Shown in pieces: positions 1 through 5,138 of a stretch of 5,353 bases of DNA. The notes under the pieces are model-generated. The model was not told the origin of the DNA. It ran no database searches and worked only from the letters and a program-made list of their open reading frames with translations. Numbering within the stretch: the first letter of the stretch is position 1; each line of letters begins with the position of its first letter. The stretch comes from Victivallis vadensis (GTDB lineage: Bacteria; Verrucomicrobiota; Lentisphaeria; Victivallales; GWF2-50-93), in NCBI GenBank assembly GCA_020718525.1, contig DYRX01000228.1, positions 1 to 5,353 of the forward strand, given 5' to 3'. Position numbers and translations under genes: made by a program.

Positions 1-8
1 TGGCATTC

Positions 9-37
9 CTTAGCCCAGCCCAACGGGCTGGGATAGG
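9..37. repeat. REP-like palindromic hairpin, first copy
   Basis: The arms CCCAGCCC (14-21) and GGGCTGGG (25-32) are perfectly complementary around an AAC loop. Beyond a G/A mismatch the pairing continues weakly (9-12 with 34-37). Short GC-rich palindromes with an AAC-type loop between genes are typical of REP/BIME-like elements, which REP-associated IS200-like transposases (RAYT) spread in many bacteria. No such transposase lies in this window, so that link is inference. There is no T-run after it, so it is not an ordinary intrinsic terminator. Confidence 0.6.
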
Positions 38-54
38 ATTAATCAAAAATTCCA

Positions 55-71
55 GCACCCTGAAGGGGTGC
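55..71. repeat. REP-like palindromic hairpin, second copy
   Basis: GCACCC (55-60) pairs with GGGTGC (66-71) around a TGAAG loop. It lies 22 nt after the first hairpin and differs from it in sequence, so the two would be members of a mixed cluster rather than duplicates. The following bases CAACAACTAC are not T-rich, which argues against a terminator. It is probably part of the same dispersed repeat unit as the hairpin at 9-37. Confidence 0.5.
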
Positions 72-207
72 AACAACTACTAATCTGAATTATTAAATAG
101 ACATAGTATCGTTATTTAGGAAACAGGACACTAGATGAGCAACGCGGCAGAAGTCATGAGAGTCATGAAAAAACTGAGAAGCTGTGCGGAGCTTCAGCTT
201 CCCGATG

Positions 208-252
208 ATAGTTTTTCAGCAAAATAATGAAATTATTTATCTGAAAAACTAT
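208..252. repeat. 45-nt near-perfect palindrome
   Basis: ATAGTTTTTCAG (208-219) is the exact reverse complement of 241-252. Inside, AAATAAT (222-228) pairs with ATTATTT (232-238) around a GAA loop. Only a 2x2 internal mismatch (220-221 with 239-240) separates the two stems, so 19 base pairs share one axis at position 230. It is AT-rich and not followed by a T-run, so it does not look like a standard intrinsic terminator. It could be a cruciform, an operator or a transposon-derived sequence. Confidence 0.7.
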
Positions 253-275
253 AGGAGACTCGGTGAAAATACAAT

Positions 276-299
276 TCCAGTTTTAATTGCTGGATTTTT
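276..299 (+). terminator. weak terminator-like hairpin
   Basis: TCCAG (276-280) pairs with CTGGA (290-294) around a 9-nt loop and is followed directly by five T (295-299). The stem is only 5 bp and the element lies inside the second small open frame (205-327), so a terminator role is doubtful unless those frames are not translated. Confidence 0.25.
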
Positions 300-330
300 C
301 GCTTCAAGCGGTATTGAAGTCACTTAGGGG

Positions 331-460
331 CTGTTGCGAAATAACTTTGCCATTTGCCGCCAAGGAATTTGAGCTGATTTTTCTGACATGAAGGAGAAGC
401 GTGTCGAAACATGTAAGGAGTGAATGGCGGGAAAAGTGGCGCAAAGCTATTTTTCAACAG
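331..460. mobile_element. MITE-like element or internally deleted insertion sequence
   Basis: The left end, CTGTTGCGAAATAACTTTG (331-349), matches the reverse complement of the right end (442-460) at 16 of 19 positions. Pairing continues inward with small bulges: CCGCC (357-361) with GGCGG (426-430), and TTT (353-355) with AAA (432-434). This gives about 30 bp of imperfect terminal inverted repeat around a non-coding core of about 64 bp. CTGTTG...CAACAG ends preceded by GGGG are common in several DDE insertion-sequence families, but I cannot assign one. The GGGG on the left has no CCCC counterpart on the right, and I see no target-site duplication, so this is probably an old or decayed copy. 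It contains no transposase. Confidence 0.5.
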
Positions 461-503
461 TTGCTTGACAAAGAACAAAATGGCTTGTAGGCTAGCGGTT
501 CAA

Positions 504-532
504 TTGACGATATATTGTGTCCGTTCTAAAAT
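504..532 (+). promoter_or_regulatory. sigma70-type promoter for the 550-2627 gene cluster
   Basis: TTGACG (504-509) and TAAAAT (527-532) each match the consensus at five of six positions and are separated by the ideal 17 nt. The predicted transcription start is near 539, which would leave a leader of only about 11 nt. The Shine-Dalgarno sequence (AGGAGG, 538-543) would then sit at or within the very 5' end of the message. The promoter starts 44 bp after the right end of the MITE-like element. I see no clear operator. Confidence 0.65.
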
Positions 533-549
533 GAGCTAGGAGGTGCAAA

Positions 550-1416
550 ATGACAGTCCGCATAGGGTTGTTGGGCTTTGGAAGGACTGGCAAGCTTGTT
601 GCCGGCGAAATTATCGGGGACGCGGACTGCGAACTGCGCTGGGTGATCCGGAAGTCGCACAAGCAGAAGGGGGACTTTGCCGGGCACGTCCTGGGCCTCG
701 ACAAGGACGAAGGAGTGATTCTCCCCATTTCCGAAAGCGGAGCCGAACCCTTCTTCGCCGCCAATCCGGTTGACGTGATCATAGATTTTTCATCGCATTC
801 CGCATTGCACTCCTATATTTCTGCCGCCGCTAAACAGGGGATAAAGATACTTTCCGCGATATCCTTCTATTCCCCTGAGGAGCTTTCCCTCCTTTCAGAG
901 TATGCAAAGAGAACTGCCGTATTGCATTCTCCTAACATAACAATCGGAATCAACTTTCTTCTGGTAGCTTCAAGAATGCTTCAGGACATTGCTCCTCACG
1001 CGGACATAGCAATTGTTGAAGAGCACTTCCGCGGAAAAAACGAAGTTTCCGGCACGGCGCTTAAAATTGCGGAGGAGCTTGGATTGGATCGGTCTAAAAG
1101 CGTCAATTCCGTCCGAGTCGGCGGAGTCGTCGGGCGCCATGAAGTCGTATTTGGATTCCCATATCAGACAATCCGCCTTGTGCATGAGAGCATAAGCCGC
1201 GCGGCGTTCGGACAGGGGGCGATTTTCGGCGCTAAATGGCTCGTAAACCAGTCCGCGGGCATTTACTCGATGCAGGAAGTCATCCGTCAAAAATTTGCAT
1301 CCCAATTCCTTGCGCCAGAACCATCCCCCGCTCTTGCCGCCGCCCTTTCCGAGGCGGAAAAAGAGGCTTTCTCACCCAACCGACGTGTGGACGTGGAGGA
1401 CATATGGTTTGCATGA
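550..1416 (+). CDS. DapB-like NAD(P)-dependent reductase, divergent
   Basis: A 288-residue protein with the two-domain layout of 4-hydroxy-tetrahydrodipicolinate reductase, the lysine/diaminopimelate pathway enzyme. The N-terminus has the Rossmann motif GFGRTG (9-14) and VDVIIDFSSH (74-83); SPNITIGIN (127-135) matches the family's ANFSVGVN. The catalytic region is EEHFRGKNEVSGTA (157-170). From memory of the E. coli enzyme, catalytic His159 and Lys163 are both kept and SGT is present. The second His (160) is Phe, the DAP segment is altered and one residue shorter, and the usual GTTG loop is SAIS (102-105). A tail of about 40 residues follows the normal C-terminus. The start is set by TAGGAGGTG (537-545), with AGGAGG 6 nt before ATG. 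No other lysine genes are nearby. It may be a paralogous DapB-like subfamily with another substrate rather than housekeeping DapB, so no symbol is assigned. Confidence 0.85.
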   Translation: MTVRIGLLGFGRTGKLVAGEIIGDADCELRWVIRKSHKQKGDFAGHVLGLDKDEGVILPISESGAEPFFAANPVDVIIDFSSHSALHSYISAAAKQGIKILSAISFYSPEELSLLSEYAKRTAVLHSPNITIGINFLLVASRMLQDIAPHADIAIVEEHFRGKNEVSGTALKIAEELGLDRSKSVNSVRVGGVVGRHEVVFGFPYQTIRLVHESISRAAFGQGAIFGAKWLVNQSAGIYSMQEVIRQKFASQFLAPEPSPALAAALSEAEKEAFSPNRRVDVEDIWFA

Positions 1417-1467
1417 CAGCAAAAGCATGTGCGCCAACTTGGCGCCATCAAGGATTGAGGTCTTGAA

Positions 1468-1749
1468 ATGAGCATGGGCGTAAATCAGTTCTTTGGTTTT
1501 CTTGCGGCAGGTGCCGCGATAGTCTATCTTTCATTCGGAATACCTTTGCAGATATTGAAGAACTACAGAAACAAGTCTGTGAAAGGAATCTCACTGCCAT
1601 TCGTAATATTCATGTGCGTCTCGCTGACGCTTTGGATTGCCTACGCCTGGACGAAAGATCCAGTTGACTGGTTTATCCTGGTCTCCAATCTTCCCGGCTT
1701 CGTTTTTTCCATGATCCTAATCTCGCAATTTTATATATACAAAGAATGA
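1468..1749 (+). CDS. SemiSWEET / PQ-loop family membrane protein
   Basis: A 93-residue protein with three predicted transmembrane helices at about 8-29, 43-61 and 67-90. This is the single triple-helix bundle of bacterial SemiSWEETs, which dimerise to move sugars across the inner membrane. Family features are the PQ-type hinge at the end of helix 1, here PLQ (26-28), the following loop NKSVKGIS (35-42), Trp56 in helix 2 and Asn74 in helix 3. The last two resemble the sugar-pocket Trp and Asn of characterised SemiSWEETs, though spaced two residues further apart. The hinge proline is shifted by one residue from the usual PQ. GAGG (1457-1460) lies 7 nt before ATG 1468; ATG 1474 is an alternative. 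It is 51 nt after the DapB-like gene and overlaps the next gene by ATGA. The substrate cannot be read from sequence. Confidence 0.85.
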   Translation: MSMGVNQFFGFLAAGAAIVYLSFGIPLQILKNYRNKSVKGISLPFVIFMCVSLTLWIAYAWTKDPVDWFILVSNLPGFVFSMILISQFYIYKE

Positions 1750-2627
1750 AGCTCGACGACTCTTTAGGTCTGCTCTTCGGAGTCATTGCGGCATTTGCCG
1801 CGCCCTTCATCCTTCTCAGGATAAAAAGAAACTCGAGACGCAGAAAACTTCTCTCAGCCGGACTTTCTCCAGAGGAGAAGGAAATCCTGACCAGGCATGT
1901 CTCGCTGTATAGGCGGCTACCTGAAGAGCTCAAACGCGAGCTAGAGGGGCTTGTCAGAGTTTTTCTTGACGAGAAAAGCTTCGAGGGCTGTGACGGGCTG
2001 GCAATTGACGAAGAAATGAAGCTGGTCATTGCGGCTCAGGCCTGCGTGCTCCTCCTCAACCGGAAGACCAATTATTTTCCCAAGCTTGAGACAATCCTCG
2101 TCTATCCCAGCGCCTACTTTGCAAGGGCTAAAAAAAAGATTGGGAGCCAGCTCATAGAAGACGAGGATGCCAGGCTTGGAGAGTCCTGGAACGACGGATC
2201 TCTTGTGCTCGCCTGGGAACACGTGAAAAACGAGGCGAACGATTTGAACGACGGGCAAAATGTTGTCCTCCATGAGTTTGCGCATCAGCTTGACCAGGAG
2301 GACGGAGGGGCGGACGGAGCGCCTCCGCTCGAGGGCAGAACAAGCTACATAAAGTGGGCGCGGGTGCTCCGTTCCGAATACGAGAGCCTCAAAATGAAGG
2401 CGGACATGGGAACAAGGGATGTCATCAACGCCTACGGGGCGACAAATCCTGCCGAATTTTTTGCCGTCGCCACCGAGGCTTTCTTTGAGAAGCCGCTCAC
2501 GATGAAGACGCGACACCCCGACTTGTATGAAGAATTCAGAGAGTACTATGCGCTCGATCCCGCCGCTTGGCAGGACGCTTCGGGAGTTTCTTCCAATTTG
2601 GAAATCGGTTCAAGTCTGACGATCTAA
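1746..2627 (+). CDS. M90 (MtfA-type) zinc metallopeptidase with N-terminal membrane helix
   Basis: A 293-residue protein of the MtfA/M90 peptidase family. The zinc motif HEFAH is at 176-180 and is followed by QLDQEDGGADGAP, matching HEVAHKLDTRNGD...GVP of E. coli MtfA as I recall it. INAYGATNPAEFFAV (227-241) supplies the probable third zinc ligand, Glu237. Other family landmarks are LVYPSAYF (118-125) and GESWNDGSLVLAW (145-157). Unlike soluble E. coli MtfA, it starts with a hydrophobic helix (about 7-25) followed by a basic patch (RIKRNSRRRK, 25-34), so it is probably anchored with the peptidase domain in the cytosol. MtfA in E. coli binds the glucose repressor Mlc; no Mlc gene is seen here, so only peptidase activity is inferred. 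The start overlaps the SemiSWEET stop (ATGA, 1746-1749) with no good SD, implying translational coupling. It ends 5 nt before a terminator hairpin. Confidence 0.92.
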   Translation: MKLDDSLGLLFGVIAAFAAPFILLRIKRNSRRRKLLSAGLSPEEKEILTRHVSLYRRLPEELKRELEGLVRVFLDEKSFEGCDGLAIDEEMKLVIAAQACVLLLNRKTNYFPKLETILVYPSAYFARAKKKIGSQLIEDEDARLGESWNDGSLVLAWEHVKNEANDLNDGQNVVLHEFAHQLDQEDGGADGAPPLEGRTSYIKWARVLRSEYESLKMKADMGTRDVINAYGATNPAEFFAVATEAFFEKPLTMKTRHPDLYEEFREYYALDPAAWQDASGVSSNLEIGSSLTI

Positions 2628-2632
2628 TTGAT

Positions 2633-2672
2633 GTTTCCGCGCGACTACGTCGCACGGAAACATGGGATTTTT
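2633..2672 (+). terminator. intrinsic terminator of the forward gene cluster
   Basis: GTTTCCG (2633-2639) pairs with CGGAAAC (2655-2661), and GCGAC (2641-2645) pairs with GTCGC (2649-2653) around a TAC loop. One C/A mismatch interrupts the 12-bp stem. A run of five T follows at 2668-2672, five bases after the stem. It begins 5 nt after the peptidase stop and abuts the stop of the convergent TRL gene. The reverse-strand tail (ATCAATTAGATC) is not T-rich, so it should work mainly for the forward unit, though the hairpin may also protect the reverse message. Confidence 0.7.
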
Positions 2673-3010
2673 CAGTCGCCGTATACAATCACTGTGACTT
2701 CCTGATACATGAAGAAGCCCACGTTTTTATATTCGTGCTCGATGTGGCGGATTTTGCTGATTCCGGCGCTTCTAGCCGCGGTGGCGGCACTGCAGTCTCC
2801 GCTCGAAAAAAGTGAGAGGTACGTGTAGTTCGTAGCCCTGCCGGATTTGCTTCCAAGAGTCCCTTCGTCAGGTGCGTCCGCCGTTGCTGGAGCGGTCCAA
2901 TGCGTGAAGACAGGCGCTTTTGGCGGCATAAAAGGTGCCGTCCCTATGCAACCCGAAGATGCCACGGCTATCAATGCAAAAGCTCCAACTGCCACAAATG
3001 TGTTTCTCAT
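2672..3010 (-). CDS. TRL-family lipoprotein
   Basis: A 112-residue exported lipoprotein. The signal sequence (1-20) is hydrophobic and ends in ASSG before Cys21, a lipobox with Ser rather than Leu at -3. The mature part resembles the TRL-like protein family: a short Pro/Ala-rich linker, GSKSGRAT (53-60), then SLFSSGDCSAATAARSAGIS (66-85), KIRHIEHE (86-93) and a closing beta-strand-like EVTVIVYG (104-111). TRL proteins are small, usually lipidated and of unknown function; the name comes from a tRNA-associated locus, but no tRNA is present here. The start is supported by AGGAG (complement of 3018-3022) 7 nt before ATG. It lies 24 nt downstream of the acidic secreted protein gene and is probably co-transcribed with it. 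It probably sits in the outer or inner membrane facing the periplasm. Confidence 0.8.
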   Translation of the reverse strand: MRNTFVAVGAFALIAVASSGCIGTAPFMPPKAPVFTHWTAPATADAPDEGTLGSKSGRATNYTYLSLFSSGDCSAATAARSAGISKIRHIEHEYKNVGFFMYQEVTVIVYGD

Positions 3011-3034
3011 TATAAATCTCCTGTTTTGAAGGAA

Positions 3035-3409
3035 TTACTTTCTGTTTAGGTCGGAATTCAGATCAGCTTCGAGGGCATCTCCCATTTCGTCTGGAACCAT
3101 CTGTCCATCCTGATCAATCCTTCTTTGAACATCGGAAACAGGAACAGTGCTTTCCATGTCGTCCTGCTCGAGAACTTGTCCTTCGATTTCAGTCTTCGCC
3201 TCTTTTTCCTTGATTCCAGCATCCATAGTGTCTTCCGAGAAATGTGCTTTCTTTTCAGATTTGGACTCTTTGGAGCGGAGCTCTGAATCCATGCTCTTTT
3301 CCTGGGACTGTGCCTGGTTCATCTCGCGGTTTTCCCTCTCGTCAATCGGATCGGCAATAAGAAGAGACGCAGAAGCTACAAAAAACAGAATCACGGCTGG
3401 AATTTTCAT
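3035..3409 (-). CDS. small acidic secreted protein, unknown function
   Basis: A 124-residue protein that I do not recognise. Residues 1-19 form a Sec-type signal peptide (Lys2, then a hydrophobic core), with likely cleavage after LIA before DPID; ASA/S at 12-15 is an alternative. The mature part of about 105 residues is highly charged, rich in Glu, Asp, Lys, Gln and Ser. It has no Cys, Trp or Tyr and one Phe, so it is probably helical or disordered (for example residues 21-75). No lipobox or repeat is visible. AGGAG (complement of 3416-3420) sits 6 nt before ATG 3409. It is the first gene of a two-gene unit with the TRL lipoprotein, suggesting a shared envelope role, but the function is unknown. 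Confidence 0.75.
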   Translation of the reverse strand: MKIPAVILFFVASASLLIADPIDERENREMNQAQSQEKSMDSELRSKESKSEKKAHFSEDTMDAGIKEKEAKTEIEGQVLEQDDMESTVPVSDVQRRIDQDGQMVPDEMGDALEADLNSDLNRK

Positions 3410-3432
3410 AACAGACTCCTATCTTTTTTAGA

Positions 3433-3461
3433 ACGATATATCCGGATTCGCAGAAAGTCAA
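3433..3461 (-). promoter_or_regulatory. candidate promoter of the reverse-strand secreted-protein unit
   Basis: On the reverse strand, TTGACT (complement of 3456-3461) is followed after 17 nt by TATCGT (3433-3438), or after 15 nt by TATATC (3435-3440). The -35 is strong; each -10 option matches four of six consensus bases. The start site would be about 3426-3428, giving a leader of roughly 17-19 nt before ATG 3409. The palindrome ATCCGGAT (3440-3447) lies in the spacer of the 17-nt option and could be an operator. No equally good forward promoter for the gene at 3485 was found in the same gap. Confidence 0.5.
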
Positions 3462-3484
3462 GGACAAAATGGGGGAGACTTGCA

Positions 3485-5137
3485 ATGAAAACGCCAGTGG
3501 AAAATGGGACTTGCGAAAGGCATGAGGGGATGCCGCTCAGCGCTGAATGTCTGAAATGCGGCAAAAAAATTTGTTCGGAGTGCAGAAGGGAGTTCGGCTA
3601 TTTTTGTTCGGTGGAATGTCTGAACGCAAGCAGGCAAAGCGTGGATCGCTCCGAAATTGAACAGCGCAGGCAGGATGAGGGTTCGATGAACAAGATTCTT
3701 GCGTTCGTCAAGATTGCCATGGCACTGGCGGCATTTGCACTCATATTTTACGCCGCCTGGCTTGTCTGGAAGAATTTTCTTGACCCCGCCGGCTCGATCG
3801 CATGGCAGATGAGCATGCCGATCAAATCTGACAACTTCTTCATCCTTTCCGAATCAGACAAGTCGTGTCTCTTCAAATCGGGAGACGAGTTTGTCTCTTT
3901 CGATCCCTCAAATGGTGTTCAGACCTCCAAAAAATCTGTTCCGGAGCTAGGGCGTTTCGACATTTTGCTTAAAAAAACAAAGGATGGATTTTTCGCCAGC
4001 AACGGGGAAAATTCAATAGCATTCTTTGCAATTGACGGAGGTCTCAAGTGGGAAAAGCGCTTCGACGGCATGGAGATAAGCAAGGCGGCGGCGCACGAAT
4101 CAGGAGCCATTGCATTGGTGCGCAGGAAGATTGACTACGATACAGTCACTGAAGCTCTCAAACTGCCAAGCCCCAAACTCGTTTCTTTGGACGAATCCGG
4201 GAAAATTCTTTGGGAGAAGGACTCGGACGGCTTCCCTGAAACGCTTTCGGCAGGCGGAGGAATATATATTCTTTCCTCCTTTACGGCAAAAGGAGATGAC
4301 ATGTCGGCGCTTCTCAAGGCAGGGGATCTGAAAACTGGAAAGGACAAATGGCAAATTGCGCTCGGGGATAGCTTCTGTCCCTACGCCGAAATTTTCGACG
4401 AATGCGTGATTTTTGCCGATGGCAATTCGCTTAACGCCGTCAGCTCAGACGGCAAAAGCAAGCTATGGAAAGTTCCTGCGGAATCCTTCTATGAAGATCA
4501 AATTTCAAGGAATGGCGACTTCATTTTGATCAGGACCGACGATGGAATCCTGTGCGCCAGCATCCCGGAAAAAAAACTGCTCTGGGAGAAGAAGCTGGAC
4601 GACGTGGAAAATATCGCATGCGATGCCATGCGCGTCTTCGCGGTCGTTACAACAAGCTCCCAAAAGGAGATAGAGTCCATGCCCAAGGGCGCTTCCATGC
4701 CGAAGGGATTCGAGCAGTTGGACGATGACATTAACCCTCTGAAGCAAAACAAAAACGCCTCCAAGCGCCTCAAGACCGTCTATGATTCGGAGCTGATTTG
4801 CTACGATGTGAAAAGCGGGACAGAGCTTTGGAAAAAGAAGAAGCTCTACGGCGAAATGGCTCTTGGCGAAGGCAAACTCGCGATTGTCAGAGAACCGTCT
4901 CGCGAGTCGCTCATGGGCAGTTCCAGCGTCGTCATGATTCATCAGATAGATCCAAAAAGCGGAAAGGAGCTCTTTGTCCGCCGCTCCAATGTCAAGATCG
5001 CCCCTCCAATGCTCATTCTCTCTGGAAAGCTGATCGGAATGGAGCTAGAAAAAGAGGCGGACCTTGTCACGCGATTGTCCTGCGGAGGCAACGAATGCAT
5101 CACATACCCTGGCATCGCGGCTTTCAGGCTTAAATAA
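3485..5137 (+). CDS. B-box-like zinc finger, transmembrane helix and PQQ-type beta-propeller protein
   Basis: A 550-residue protein of three parts. Residues 10-45 carry a Cys/His zinc finger of B-box type: C10, H13, C22, C25, C30, C33, C41 and C45. A linker rich in Arg, Glu and Gln (50-68) leads to one transmembrane helix at about 71-95. By the positive-inside rule the finger should be cytosolic and the rest periplasmic or extracellular. Residues 100-550 look like a PQQ-type beta-propeller. Blade-end motifs of the form GxxxWxxxxxG recur at W107, W189, W243, W289, W328, W367 and W449, with F497 in a degenerate copy. Tryptophan spacing is 39-54, with two gaps of 82 where a blade is degenerate. 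An insert at about 393-430 is Lys/Asp-rich and repeats SMPKG twice. No enzymatic site for PQQ is visible, so a scaffold or sensor role is inferred. GGAG (3474-3477) is 7 nt before ATG. Confidence 0.85.
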   Translation: MKTPVENGTCERHEGMPLSAECLKCGKKICSECRREFGYFCSVECLNASRQSVDRSEIEQRRQDEGSMNKILAFVKIAMALAAFALIFYAAWLVWKNFLDPAGSIAWQMSMPIKSDNFFILSESDKSCLFKSGDEFVSFDPSNGVQTSKKSVPELGRFDILLKKTKDGFFASNGENSIAFFAIDGGLKWEKRFDGMEISKAAAHESGAIALVRRKIDYDTVTEALKLPSPKLVSLDESGKILWEKDSDGFPETLSAGGGIYILSSFTAKGDDMSALLKAGDLKTGKDKWQIALGDSFCPYAEIFDECVIFADGNSLNAVSSDGKSKLWKVPAESFYEDQISRNGDFILIRTDDGILCASIPEKKLLWEKKLDDVENIACDAMRVFAVVTTSSQKEIESMPKGASMPKGFEQLDDDINPLKQNKNASKRLKTVYDSELICYDVKSGTELWKKKKLYGEMALGEGKLAIVREPSRESLMGSSSVVMIHQIDPKSGKELFVRRSNVKIAPPMLILSGKLIGMELEKEADLVTRLSCGGNECITYPGIAAFRLK

Positions 5138-5138
5138 A

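Larger units (their letters stand above)
135..327 (+). pseudogene. possible small gene or frameshifted gene remnant
   Basis: Two short open frames overlap here. The first runs from ATG 135 to TAA 225-227 (30 codons, starting MSNAAEVMRVMKKLRS) with AGGA (125-128) 6 nt before the start. The second is open from 178, with an ATG at 205, to TAG 325-327. It ends in a hydrophobic stretch, GENTIPVLIAGFFASSGIEV, that looks more protein-like than random DNA. A single-base shift near 200-205 would join them into about 63 residues. I recognise no family. Alternatives are two tiny independent genes, or chance open frames in AT-rich DNA. The 45-nt palindrome at 208-252 lies inside the second frame, which could mean mobile-element DNA. 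Confidence 0.2.

Noticed and set aside
152..168. Tandem AGTCATGA repeat (152-159 and 161-168)
   Set aside because: Only two 8-nt units; too short to support a binding-site array or iteron call.
302..319. Hairpin CTTCAA/TTGAAG between the weak terminator and the MITE-like element
   Set aside because: A 6-bp AT-rich stem with a 6-nt loop is within chance expectation and lies inside the small open frame.
465..493. Second possible promoter starting at the perfect TTGACA 465-470
   Set aside because: At 17 nt the -10 would be TAGGCT, which matches only three of six consensus bases; the promoter at 504-532 is much better.
970..1305. Reverse open frame opposite the DapB-like gene
   Set aside because: The forward strand carries conserved DapB catalytic motifs in this span; the antisense frame is a shadow.
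1431..1446. Palindrome GCGCCAACTTGGCGCC in the gap between the DapB-like and SemiSWEET genes
   Set aside because: The stem is about 5 bp around a 5-nt loop (or 7 bp with one central base) and has no T-run. It is too short to call a terminator or operator.
2130..2137. Eight-A run in the M90 gene (and another at 4569-4576) as a programmed frameshift site
   Set aside because: Both frames continue with conserved family sequence after the run, and no overlapping product or stimulatory structure is evident.
1941..2516. Long open frame (191 codons) on the reverse strand opposite the M90 peptidase
   Set aside because: It lies wholly antisense to a gene with clear zinc-peptidase motifs, shows no recognisable domain, and is best explained as a shadow of the coding frame.
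4505..4942. Reverse open frame (145 codons) opposite the propeller gene
   Set aside because: The forward frame has regularly spaced Trp blade motifs; the reverse frame has no domain.
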